Source: DATFVJ01 sp963826515 (GTDB lineage Bacteria > Actinomycetota > Actinomycetes > Streptosporangiales > Streptosporangiaceae). From it: a stretch of DNA of 64,000 nt. The stretch is taken from positions 310,001 through 374,000 of the forward strand of contig CAWGXI010000016.1 of NCBI GenBank assembly GCA_963826515.1. Direction: 5' to 3'. Shown piece by piece: positions 9,121 through 17,452 of the stretch (positions are counted from its first letter, which is position 1; each line of letters opens with the position of its first letter). The notes below the pieces were generated by a model, which worked only from the letters and a program-made list of their open reading frames with translations, was not told the DNA's origin and did no database searches. The translations under genes were made by a program, and so were the position numbers.

Positions 9121-9424
9121 ACCTTTCCCTAACGGCGGTGCGTGGTGTCGCGAGCCCGCACCAGGCGCGGCGCCGCGACGACCTCACACATCGCATCCGC
9201 GAGCCATTCAAGCCGCTATCCAATAGACTCCGAACCCATTCGGAAAGACGCTCCGGGCAGCGCCCTGGGACCTCACCCAAACGCGTCGAAGAAGGTGCGA
9301 TCATCCAGTGTCATCCGGCCCGGCGTCCTTGACTCCACCTCGCGGCGACCCCTCGCATCCGCAAGCTCCCGCTGGCCAGCGCGGGCCACACGCCAGCCGC
9401 CAGAACAGCATAGGCGCAGCCGAG
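9121..9424. other. Intergenic region after the glycogen operon
   Basis: GC-rich sequence without a supported gene. A short run around 9143-9185 (gtgtcgcgagcccgcaccaggcg, cgccgcgacgacc) can fold into a GC-rich stem and might terminate the operon, but no T-tract follows. Nothing else recognised. Confidence 0.4.
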
Positions 9425-9985
9425 ATGCCTGCGATCCTCGCCGTCGTCGGCCTGGCAGGCGCCGGCAAGTCCGAGGCGGCACGACTGCTCGTGGACAGCT
9501 ACGGTTACCGCGCCGTTTACTTCGGCGGCATCGTCGTCGGGGAGGTTCAGCGCCGGGGTCTTCCGCTCCAGCCGGCCAGCGAGCGCGCGGTCCGCGAGGA
9601 GCTGAGAGCGGCGGAGGGAATGGACGCGATAGCCGCCCGGAGTATTCAGCCTATTCGCGAGCACCTGGATGGCGGCGAAAACGTCGTCATTGACGGGCTC
9701 TATAGCACGGCTGAGCTGGCGCGGCTGCGCGGCGAGCCGGGCTGGGACGTGGTGACGCTCGCTGTTCACGCGCCCCGATGGCTCAGGAAGAAACGCCTCC
9801 GCGACCGCCCAGTCAGGCCGCTCACCGCAACCGAGGTGGACGAGCGGGATTGGTTCGAACTTACAAATCTAGATAAGGCACCACCTATCGTCCTGGCCGA
9901 TCTTCATGTAGTCAACGACGGGGGGGTCGACGAGCTCGCGGAGAACATCGACAAAAGCATCAAGGGCTTCATGGATGAAAGCTGA
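9425..9985 (+). CDS. Small P-loop kinase, dephospho-CoA/cytidylate kinase-like
   Basis: A 186-residue protein starting MPAILAVVGLAGAGKSEAARLL with a Walker A loop GLAGAGKS. Later features are VVIDGLYSTAE (Walker B-like hydrophobic strand then D), an Arg-rich lid RWLRKKRLRDRPVRPLT, and a C-terminal strand with VVNDGG, the 'N-G/D' base/ribose motif of adenylate-kinase-like enzymes. This layout matches AAA-type nucleoside/nucleotide kinases annotated in archaea as dephospho-CoA kinase-like. The true substrate is unknown. The start ATG lacks a strong ribosome site; an in-frame upstream start at 9308 adds a Pro/Arg-rich leader outside the fold. The last 150 bases are less GC-rich than the neighbours, a mild hint of transfer. 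Confidence 0.8.
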   Translation: MPAILAVVGLAGAGKSEAARLLVDSYGYRAVYFGGIVVGEVQRRGLPLQPASERAVREELRAAEGMDAIAARSIQPIREHLDGGENVVIDGLYSTAELARLRGEPGWDVVTLAVHAPRWLRKKRLRDRPVRPLTATEVDERDWFELTNLDKAPPIVLADLHVVNDGGVDELAENIDKSIKGFMDES

Positions 9986-10057
9986 GCACCCAGCAGGGCC
10001 CGCGCCGGCACCAGCCCGGCGAGCAGGCACCAGCCGGGCTCGCCCGGGCGGCACAGA

Positions 10058-10113
10058 TAATCTTGACGCCCCTGAGGAGCCCAAGTAGTCTTGACGCCCC
10101 TGAGGAGCCCAAG
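10058..10113. repeat. Direct tandem duplication, 28 bp x 2
   Basis: Two adjacent 28-bp copies beginning taatcttgacgcccctgagg and tagtcttgacgcccctgagg, differing at one base. They lie between the kinase and the VOC gene. Near-identity indicates a recent duplication. Confidence 0.9.
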
Positions 10114-10254
10114 CCGGGGCCTGGGGACGCGGGAGGCCCGAAGCACGGTGCGCCGGGTTAGGCTCCCACCAGTGGCCGGTAAGGCACTAGGTTCCCAAGT
10201 CAGGGATTACCGGCCCGCGTAAACCCTGGCCTGATCAAACGCCGGGAGGCTTAT

Positions 10255-10773
10255 ATGCCGCAGCCACAGGGTCAGGCGCTGGCGGACATCCGGGCGCGCC
10301 GTGACGAGCTACGCCGGCGCTACCTGCGGACCGACGGCCAGCGCAGGCAGACCACCGTGGAGGGCGTGCATCACATCGCGCTTATCTGCCGTGACGTCGA
10401 GGAAACCATCCGTTTCTACCAGGAGTTCCTCGGGTTCCCGCTGGTGGAACTCGTCGAGAACCGCGACTACGCGGGTTCGAGTCACTTCTTCTTCGACATC
10501 GGCAACCGCAACCTGCTTGGCTTCTTCGACTTCCCGGGTCACGACCATCCGGCGTTCACCGAGACCATCGGGGGCGTGCAGCACATCGCGATCTCGGTGT
10601 CAGCTGAGCAGTTCGACGCCGCCAAGAAGCGATTCGAGCAGGCCGGCGTTGAATACCTAGGACCGGACCGTGGCGTTCTCGACAGCATGTACTTCCGCGA
10701 CCCGAACGGCGTTGGGCTGGAGCTATACCGCGAAGACCTGGGCATATTTGACGGCAGGCCGCTCCTCACCTGA
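10255..10773 (+). CDS. VOC (glyoxalase/dioxygenase) family protein
   Basis: A 172-residue vicinal-oxygen-chelate protein. An N-terminal charged helix (about residues 1-35) precedes two beta-alpha-beta-beta-beta modules: module 1 starts GVHHIALICRDVEETIRFYQEFLGFPL, module 2 starts GGVQHIAISVSAEQFDAAKKRFEQAGV. The metal ligands expected for the family are His in VHHIAL, His in VQHIAI and Glu in GVGLELYRED. GGGAGG lies upstream of ATG 10255. The family includes glyoxalase I, extradiol dioxygenases and antibiotic-binding proteins; the residues FFDIGNRNLLGFFDFPG do not tell me which. It stands alone between short intergenic regions. Confidence 0.9.
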   Translation: MPQPQGQALADIRARRDELRRRYLRTDGQRRQTTVEGVHHIALICRDVEETIRFYQEFLGFPLVELVENRDYAGSSHFFFDIGNRNLLGFFDFPGHDHPAFTETIGGVQHIAISVSAEQFDAAKKRFEQAGVEYLGPDRGVLDSMYFRDPNGVGLELYREDLGIFDGRPLLT

Positions 10774-10818
10774 TCGTTTAGCGCGGAACGGGCTCACGAT
10801 CGGCCTGGCCAGGGCATA

Positions 10819-11055
10819 ATGGAGTTAATGAAACGAACCCGCGCCGTGACCCGGCGCCACCTGCCCACGAGCCCCTTCAACGTCCCAGCCGCTGCCCGGC
10901 CGGTCGAGCAGTTCGCCCTGCAGGACCAGGTGACGCACGACAAATATGGCCTGGGCCTGGTAATCGGTGTCGAGGACGGCGTCGCGGTGCTCGTTGATTT
11001 CGGTTCACGGCAGGAACGCCTCACCACGCCGTACGCCAAGCTGGTCAAGCTCTGA
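10819..11055 (+). CDS. Small conserved actinobacterial protein with 'KYGLGLVIGVEDG' motif
   Basis: A 78-residue protein (75 if ATG 10828 is used; the spacing of nearby purine-rich stretches does not decide). A basic N-terminus RTRAVTRRHLPTSPFNVPA is followed by DQVTHDKYGLGLVIGVEDGVAVLVDFGSRQERLTTPYAKLVKL. The second half resembles the small beta-barrel of CarD/UvrD-C-type domains ('V.H..YG.G.V......V.V.F......') and is common as an unnamed short protein in actinomycetes. It may bind RNA polymerase or nucleic acid through this fold, but this is inference. No operon partner: the next gene starts 157 bases on. Confidence 0.8.
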   Translation: MELMKRTRAVTRRHLPTSPFNVPAAARPVEQFALQDQVTHDKYGLGLVIGVEDGVAVLVDFGSRQERLTTPYAKLVKL

Positions 11056-11211
11056 GACCCGCCGGGCGGCACCTGGGCGACGGGCAAACGCCCGGGCTCC
11101 GGACGACGCCCCCCGTCCCCCATGGACGTGGCCGGACCGGGGAGGGCAGGCCCGATTCCCGGGGTGGCCCGGCCGACGGGCAAACCCGTTCCTGGGCGTA
11201 GCCTGACAGCT

Positions 11212-12852
11212 ATGACCGCCCCACCAGAGCGACGGGACGTCACGCCGCTGCCTGACCTGCTGCATGGACGTTCCCGCGCCGGGCCGGTCCGCCAGCAGCG
11301 CCCCGTCTACGTCGACCTGCTGCCCCCGTGCAACGCCGGCTGCCCGGCGGGGGAAAACATCCAGGCCTGGCTCGCACAGGCCGAGGTCGGCCGCCATGAG
11401 CAGGCATGGCGCCAGCTTGTCGCCGACAATCCGATGCCGGCAATCCACGGGCGGGTCTGCTACCACCCCTGCGAGCGCGCCTGCAACCGCACCAGCCTCG
11501 ACAGCGCCGTCTCGATTCACTCGGTCGAGCGGTTCCTCGGTGACCTCGCCCTCGAGCGGGGCTGGTCATTCGACCCGCCAAAGGTCCGCACAGGTAAGCG
11601 GGCGCTCGTCATCGGCGCCGGGCCGAGTGGGCTTTCCGCCGCCTACCACCTGGCCAGGCTCGGCCACGAGGTCGAGATCAGGGATGCGGGCGACCGGCCC
11701 GGCGGGATGATGCGCTACGGCATCCCGGCCTACCGGATGCCACGCGATGTCCTCGACGGCGAGATTGACCGCATCAAGTCGCTTGGCGTCCGCATCACCA
11801 ATGACCACCGGGTGGAGGATCTGGACGCCGAGCGGCGCGAAGGCGGCTTCGACGCCGCCTTCGTCGCGGTGGGCGCCCACCTGTCCAAGCGGGTCGACAT
11901 CCCCGCCAAGGACGCGGGGCCGATCGTCGACGCGGTGTCGTTCCTGCGCAGCGTCGCCTCCGGTGAGCGGCCGGTGATCGGCAGGCGCGTCGCGGTCTAC
12001 GGCGGGGGCAACACCGCGATGGACGCCGCCCGGGTGGCCCGCCGCCTCGGTGCGAACGACGCGCTCATCGTTTACCGCCGCACCCGCGAGCAGATGCCAG
12101 CCCATGCCGAGGAGGCCGAGGAGGCCGAACGGGAGGGCGTGCACATCAACTGGCTGCGCACGATCACCGCCTTCGACGGCCCAGAACTGACCGTCGAGGC
12201 CATGGAACTGGGCGAGAACGGATTCCCCCAGCCCACCGGGCGATTCGAGACCCTCGCCGCGGACACAGTGATCCTGGCGCTCGGCCAGGAGACCGATACG
12301 GCGTTCCTGCGGCAGGTGCCCGGCGTCGAATTCGCCCGCGACGGCACTGTCCAGGTGTCGCCGTCAATGATGACCGGATGCCCGGGCGTGTTCGCGGGAG
12401 GAGACATGGTGCCGGCCGAGCGCACGGTGACGGTCGGGGTTGGACACGGCAAGAAGGCGGCAAAGAACATCGACGCCTGGCTGCGGGACAGCGCGCCCGC
12501 CGACCTGCCCAAGCACGAGCTTGTCAGCTTTGACGACCTGAACCTGTGGTACTTCGGTGACGCAGCGCGCAGGCAGCAGCCTGAAGCGCCGCCGGAGCAA
12601 CGGACCGCGGATTTCGGCGAGGTGCTCGGCGGCCTGTCCGAGCAGGAGGCGACGTACGAAGCACGCCGGTGCTTGTCGTGCGGCAACTGCTGTGAGTGTG
12701 ACGGCTGCCTCGGCGCGTGCCCAGAGGATGCCGTGATCAAGCTCGGCGCCGGGCATCGCTACAGGTTCGACTACGACCTGTGCACCGGCTGCGGCGCATG
12801 CTTCGAGCAGTGCCCGGTGCACTCGATCGAGATGGTCCCGGAGGACAGATGA
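11212..12852 (+). CDS. FAD/NAD(P)-binding oxidoreductase with C-terminal ferredoxin domain (GltD-like)
   Basis: A 546-residue relative of the glutamate synthase small subunit. The N-terminal Fe-S domain has CNAGCPAGENIQAW and CYHPCERACNR. Next come the FAD-binding VIGAGPSGLSAAYHLARLGHEV, an NAD(P)-binding GGGNTAMDAARVARRLGA and the FAD closing motif GVFAGGDMV. The C-terminus adds two [4Fe-4S] motifs: CLSCGNCCECDGCLGACPEDAV and CTGCGACFEQCPVHSIEM. It probably moves electrons between NAD(P)H and ferredoxin. It overlaps nifJ by four bases (ATGA), so it very likely provides or drains electrons for pyruvate:ferredoxin oxidoreductase. ATG 11212 is selected because residues upstream are low-complexity and outside the family. 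Confidence 0.93.
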   Translation: MTAPPERRDVTPLPDLLHGRSRAGPVRQQRPVYVDLLPPCNAGCPAGENIQAWLAQAEVGRHEQAWRQLVADNPMPAIHGRVCYHPCERACNRTSLDSAVSIHSVERFLGDLALERGWSFDPPKVRTGKRALVIGAGPSGLSAAYHLARLGHEVEIRDAGDRPGGMMRYGIPAYRMPRDVLDGEIDRIKSLGVRITNDHRVEDLDAERREGGFDAAFVAVGAHLSKRVDIPAKDAGPIVDAVSFLRSVASGERPVIGRRVAVYGGGNTAMDAARVARRLGANDALIVYRRTREQMPAHAEEAEEAEREGVHINWLRTITAFDGPELTVEAMELGENGFPQPTGRFETLAADTVILALGQETDTAFLRQVPGVEFARDGTVQVSPSMMTGCPGVFAGGDMVPAERTVTVGVGHGKKAAKNIDAWLRDSAPADLPKHELVSFDDLNLWYFGDAARRQQPEAPPEQRTADFGEVLGGLSEQEATYEARRCLSCGNCCECDGCLGACPEDAVIKLGAGHRYRFDYDLCTGCGACFEQCPVHSIEMVPEDR

Positions 12853-15800
12853 CGCGCACTACAGTCGACGGCAACGAGGCCGCGGCGTCAGTCGCCTACC
12901 GGCTCAACGAGGTCTGCTGCATCTACCCGATCACGCCATCGTCGCCGATGGCAGAGCTTGCGGACGAGTGGTCCAGCGAGGGGAGGCCCAACCTGTGGGG
13001 GGGCGTGCCGGCCGTGGTGGAGATGCAGAGCGAGGGCGGCGCCTCCGGAGCTTTGCACGGCGCGCTGCAGAGCGGGGCGCTCGCCACCACGTTCACGGCA
13101 TCGCAGGGCCTGCTGCTGATGATCCCCAACATGTACAAGATCGCTGGCGAGCTCACGCCCGCGGTACTGCATGTCGCCGCGCGCTCGCTGGCCGCGCAGG
13201 GGCTGTCCATCTTCGGCGACCACTCGGACGTGATGGCGGTGCGGCAGACGGGTTTCGCGCTGCTCGCCTCCGCATCGGTCCAGGAGGCACACGACCTGGC
13301 GCTGGTGGCTCAGGCCGCCACGCTGGCGACCCGGGTGCCGTTCGTGCACTTCTTCGACGGGTTCCGTACCTCGCATGAGCTGAACACGATCGAGTTGCTT
13401 TCCGACGACGACTTGCGCGCACTCGTGCCCGCTGAACTGGTCCGAGCGCACCGGGGGCGGGCGCTGTCGCCGGAGCGGCCATTCATCAGGGGAACCGCGC
13501 AGAATCCTGACGTCTACTTCCAGGCGCGGGAGACGGTGAACCCGTTCTATGCCGCCGTGCCCGGCGCGGTGGAGGGCGCGATGGCCCGCCTCGCCGAACG
13601 CACGGGCCGCCGCTACCGCATGGTCGAATACACCGGCCATCCAGCGGCCGAGCGCGTGATCGTCGTGATGGGCTCGGCTGCCGAGACCGCCGGGGAGACC
13701 GTGGCCCACTTGTGCGCACGCGGCGAGCGGGTCGGTGTGCTGCAGGTACGGCTGTACCGGCCGTTCCCTGACCAGGCGCTGATCAATGCGTTGCCCGCGG
13801 GCGCCCGGCGGGTCGCCGTCCTCGACAGGACCAAAGAGCCCGGTGCGGGCGGCGAACCACTCTTCCTCGACGTGGTCGCCGCGCTGGCAGAGGCACACAG
13901 CGATGGTGACCGCGCCATCCTGCCTGTCGTGACAGGCGGCCGCTACGGCCTGTCGTCGAAGGAGCTGACCCCTGGCATGGTGGCCGGGGTGTTCGCGGAA
14001 CTGGAGCGCGAACGGCCCCGGCGCAGGTTCACTATCGGCATCAGAGACGACGTTTCCGGCTTGAGCCTGCCTTATGACCCGGCGCTGGACATCGAGCCGC
14101 TCGGCACCGTCCGCGCGGTCTTCTTCGGCCTCGGCTCGGACGGAACGGTCGGCGCGAACAAGAACACGATCAAGATCCTCGGGGCCGAAGAGAAGCTGCA
14201 CGCGCAGGGCTACTTCGTCTACGACTCGAAGAAGTCAGGCTCACAGACCGTGTCGCACCTGCGGTTCGGGCCGCAGCCGATCCGCGCGCCCTACCTGGTG
14301 GAGCAGGCCAGTTTCGTCGGCTGCCATCAATTCGGGCTGCTCGACAGGGTCGACGTGCTCGGCCGGGCGGCGCCAGGCGCGACGCTGCTGCTGAACTGCG
14401 CGCACCCAGCCGACGAGGTCTGGGACGCGCTGCCCCGCCCGGTCCAGGAGAAGATTATCGCCAAGCGGATCGACGTCTACGCGATCAACGCCGGCCGGAT
14501 CGCCCGCGATGTCGGCCTTGCCGGGCGGACCAACACCATCCTGCAGACGTGCTTTTTCGCCATTTCGGGCGTCCTGCCTCGGGAAGAAGCGATTGTAAAG
14601 ATCAAGTCGGCGATCGCCAAGACCTACGGCCGCCGTGGCGGCGCGGTGGTCGAGCGTAACCAGTCCGCGGTCGACCGCGCCCTTGAAGGGCTGGCCAGGA
14701 TCGAGGTGCCGGGGCAGGTAACCTCCCTTCGTGAGCTTCCGCCGGTCGTGCCGGCCAGCGCGCCTGAGTTCGTCCGCACCGTCACCGCCGAAATGATGGC
14801 CGGACGTGGCGACGACCTGCCGGTCAGCGTGCTGCCGGTGGACGGCACCTACCCGAGCGGCACCGCGGCATACGAGAAGCTCAACATCTCCGAGCTTGTC
14901 GCGGAATGGGACCCGGAGATGTGCATCCAGTGCGGCAACTGCAGCTTCGTATGCCCGCACAGCGTCATCAGGTCTACCTACTACGACGAGACACTGCTCG
15001 CCGGGGCGCCACCTGCGTTCCGTTCCGCTCCGCTTGACGCCCGCGGGCTCCCTGACACCCGCTTCACGCTGCAGGTATACGTGGAGGACTGCACCGGATG
15101 CGAGCTATGCGTGCAAGCCTGCCCCGTCGCGGAGCCAGGGAATCCGGCCCGCAAAGCGATCAATCTCGCGGCCCGCGAGCCGCTGGTGGCCGCGGAGCGG
15201 GAAAATATCAAGTTCTTCGAGACGCTGCCGGTGGCAGACCGCGCCAGGGTGGACTTCGGCACGGTGCGCGGCACGCAGTTCCTGCAGCCGCTGTTCGAGT
15301 TCTCCGGCGCATGCGCGGGCTGCGGGGAGACCCCTTACGTAAAGCTGCTTTCGCAGCTGTTCGGCGACCGCCTGATGGTCGCCAACGCGACCGGCTGCTC
15401 CTCCATCTATGGCGGGAACCTGCCCACCACGCCCTGGACGGCCGATGCCAACGGGCGCGGCCCGGCCTGGTCGAACTCCCTGTTCGAGGACAACGCCGAG
15501 TTCGGACTCGGGTTCCGGCTGGCCGCAGACAGGCATACGGAGCTCGCCCGTAGCCGCCTCACCGAACTGCGGGACGCAATCGGCGCCGAACTAGTGGACG
15601 ACATCCTCGGCGCGCCCCAGCTGCACGAGTCCGAACTGCGCGCACAGCGCGACCGGGTCGCCGAGCTGAAACGCAGGCTCGACCGTCTCGGCGGGACTGC
15701 AGGCGCTGACGGTCCTGCCGCCGACCTGCGCAGCGTACTGGATCATCTGGTCCGGCGCAGCGTGTGGATCGTCGGCGGCGACGGCTGGGCATATGACATC

Positions 15801-16436
15801 GGCTCCGGCGGGCTCGACCACGTCCTGGCCACGGAGCGCAACGTGAACGTGCTGGTACTCGACACCGAGGTCTACTCCAACACCGGCGGCCAGGCATCTA
15901 AGGCAACACCGCTCGGCGCTGTCGCCAAGTTCGCCGCCGGAGGCAAAGCGGCACCGATGAAGGACCTCGCGCTTCAGGTCATCGCCTACGGCAGCGTGTA
16001 TGTCGCCCGGGTGGCGATGGGTGCCGACCCACAGCAGACACTGCGGGCGTTCCGCGAGGCGGAAGCCTATGACGGCCCATCACTCGTGATCGCCTACAGC
16101 CACTGCATCGCGCACGGGATCGAGATGCGTGACGGGCTCGACCAGCAGTACCGTGCTGTCGCCAGCGGGCACTGGCCGCTGATCCGTTACGACCCGATGG
16201 TGCGGGCGGCCGGCGGCAACCCCTTCCTGCTCGACTCGCCCAGGCCACGGATTCCGCTCGCTGACTACCGCGCGCGGGAACTGCGGTTCCGCGCGCTGGC
16301 TAACATCGATCCCGCGGAGGCGGAACGGCTTCTCGCGCTTTCACAGCAGGCGGCCGATCAGCGCTGGCGCACCTACGAGGAGATGGCGACGCGCGGTGCG
16401 CAGCGGTTCCAGGCCGACCCACGGAAGGATCGCTGA
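12849..16436 (+). CDS. nifJ: Pyruvate:ferredoxin (flavodoxin) oxidoreductase
   Basis: A 1195-residue single-chain enzyme that oxidatively decarboxylates pyruvate with CoA to acetyl-CoA, CO2 and reduced ferredoxin. Domain order is complete: pyruvate-binding domain I (YPITPSSPMAELADEW; ATTFTASQGLLLMIPNM), domain II, gamma/EKR domain (FGLGSDGTVGANKNTIKIL), two [4Fe-4S] motifs (CIQCGNCSFVCPHSVI and CTGCELCVQACPVA), and the thiamine-diphosphate domain (CAGCGETPYVKL, NATGCSSIYGGNLP, GDGWAYDIGSGG, LDTEVYSNTGGQASKATP). ATG 12849 overlaps the oxidoreductase stop and the next gene starts on the last base of the nifJ stop (TGATG). The enzyme is typical of anaerobes and N2 fixers but does occur in actinomycetes, where it may serve low-oxygen or reductive CO2-fixing metabolism. 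Confidence 0.97.
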   Translation: MTRTTVDGNEAAASVAYRLNEVCCIYPITPSSPMAELADEWSSEGRPNLWGGVPAVVEMQSEGGASGALHGALQSGALATTFTASQGLLLMIPNMYKIAGELTPAVLHVAARSLAAQGLSIFGDHSDVMAVRQTGFALLASASVQEAHDLALVAQAATLATRVPFVHFFDGFRTSHELNTIELLSDDDLRALVPAELVRAHRGRALSPERPFIRGTAQNPDVYFQARETVNPFYAAVPGAVEGAMARLAERTGRRYRMVEYTGHPAAERVIVVMGSAAETAGETVAHLCARGERVGVLQVRLYRPFPDQALINALPAGARRVAVLDRTKEPGAGGEPLFLDVVAALAEAHSDGDRAILPVVTGGRYGLSSKELTPGMVAGVFAELERERPRRRFTIGIRDDVSGLSLPYDPALDIEPLGTVRAVFFGLGSDGTVGANKNTIKILGAEEKLHAQGYFVYDSKKSGSQTVSHLRFGPQPIRAPYLVEQASFVGCHQFGLLDRVDVLGRAAPGATLLLNCAHPADEVWDALPRPVQEKIIAKRIDVYAINAGRIARDVGLAGRTNTILQTCFFAISGVLPREEAIVKIKSAIAKTYGRRGGAVVERNQSAVDRALEGLARIEVPGQVTSLRELPPVVPASAPEFVRTVTAEMMAGRGDDLPVSVLPVDGTYPSGTAAYEKLNISELVAEWDPEMCIQCGNCSFVCPHSVIRSTYYDETLLAGAPPAFRSAPLDARGLPDTRFTLQVYVEDCTGCELCVQACPVAEPGNPARKAINLAAREPLVAAERENIKFFETLPVADRARVDFGTVRGTQFLQPLFEFSGACAGCGETPYVKLLSQLFGDRLMVANATGCSSIYGGNLPTTPWTADANGRGPAWSNSLFEDNAEFGLGFRLAADRHTELARSRLTELRDAIGAELVDDILGAPQLHESELRAQRDRVAELKRRLDRLGGTAGADGPAADLRSVLDHLVRRSVWIVGGDGWAYDIGSGGLDHVLATERNVNVLVLDTEVYSNTGGQASKATPLGAVAKFAAGGKAAPMKDLALQVIAYGSVYVARVAMGADPQQTLRAFREAEAYDGPSLVIAYSHCIAHGIEMRDGLDQQYRAVASGHWPLIRYDPMVRAAGGNPFLLDSPRPRIPLADYRARELRFRALANIDPAEAERLLALSQQAADQRWRTYEEMATRGAQRFQADPRKDR

Positions 16437-17452
16437 TGGACCTTTCGACCCCTTACCTGGGGCTCTCGCTGCGAAACCCGCTGGTCGCCTCCGCCTCACC
16501 ACTCTCGAACACAGTCGAGGGCATCCGTCGGCTAGCTGACGCCGGCGTCGGCGCGGTCGTGCTCTACTCCCTGTTCGAGGAGCAGGTGCGCCGGGAGGCG
16601 GCGGAGAACGCGCGGCTCGCCGACGCAGGTACCGAGATCTTCGGCGAGGCGCTGTCCTACTTCCCGGCCGGGGCGGCGGAGGCAGCAGAAGAGGCCGCCC
16701 CCCGCCGCTATATCAGCTTGCTCGAGCGCGCCACGGCCGCAGTGGAGGTCCCGGTGATCGGCAGCCTCAACGGGGTAACGGCCGGCGGCTGGACCGGATA
16801 CGCGCGAGCGATGCAGGACGCGGGCGCGGCAGCGATCGAGCTGAATATCTATTACGTACCAGGCGACCCGCACATTACCGGGCGCGAGGTTGAGGAGCGG
16901 CACCTCGACATCCTCCGCGAGGTCAAGGGCGCCGTGACCGTGCCGGTGGCGGTCAAGCTGAGCCCGCACTTCAGTTCGCCGGGCGAGATGGCGCTACGGC
17001 TGGACCAAGCCGGGGCGGACGGCCTGGTACTTTTCAACCGGTTCCTGCAGCCCGACATCGACCCAGAGAGCCTGGCGGTGGTGCCCGCTGTGGACCTCTC
17101 CAACCCGGCCGAGGCCCGGCTGCCGCGCACCTGGATCTCAATCCTGCGCCGATGGGTGAATGGCTCGCTCGCGGCGACCACGGGCGTCGAGGCACCCGCC
17201 GACGTGGTCAAGTACCTGCTGGCAGGTGCGGACGTCGTGATGACCGCGTCGGCGCTGCTACGGCACGGCCGCGAACACGCGACCGTGCTGCTTGACGGCC
17301 TGTCCGACTGGATGGTGCGCAAGGGATTTTCCTCGGTCAGTGAGGTGCGCGGCATTCTCGCCTTGCCCGCGGGCACCGACCAGGCCGCCTACGAGCGCGC
17401 GGGCTACGTCCGCGCCGTGCGGGCCGCCAATAGCGCCCGGGGCCCATGGTGA
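16436..17452 (+). CDS. Dihydroorotate dehydrogenase-like FMN TIM-barrel protein
   Basis: A 338-residue protein of the dihydroorotate dehydrogenase-like group found beside NifJ. The start DLSTPYLGLSLRNPLVASASPLSNTVEGIRRLADAGVGAVVLYSLFEEQ has the class-1 PyrD fold. Further signatures are GSLNGVTAGGW, AAIELNIYYVP, VPVAVKLSPHFSSPGEMA, GLVLFNRFLQPDID and GVEAPADVVKYLLAGADVVMTASALLRHG (FMN phosphate site). True PyrD has a catalytic Cys/Ser in the 'N.SCPN' loop; here the equivalent LNIYYVP lacks it, so pyrimidine synthesis is unlikely. It overlaps nifJ by one base. I infer an FMN reductase role tied to the ferredoxin pool, substrate unknown. Confidence 0.9.
   Translation: MDLSTPYLGLSLRNPLVASASPLSNTVEGIRRLADAGVGAVVLYSLFEEQVRREAAENARLADAGTEIFGEALSYFPAGAAEAAEEAAPRRYISLLERATAAVEVPVIGSLNGVTAGGWTGYARAMQDAGAAAIELNIYYVPGDPHITGREVEERHLDILREVKGAVTVPVAVKLSPHFSSPGEMALRLDQAGADGLVLFNRFLQPDIDPESLAVVPAVDLSNPAEARLPRTWISILRRWVNGSLAATTGVEAPADVVKYLLAGADVVMTASALLRHGREHATVLLDGLSDWMVRKGFSSVSEVRGILALPAGTDQAAYERAGYVRAVRAANSARGPW

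Noticed and set aside
12888..14201. 437-codon open frame antisense to nifJ
   Set aside because: Shadow of the GC-rich third codon positions of nifJ; no ribosome site, His/Arg/Gln-rich composition and no family resemblance.
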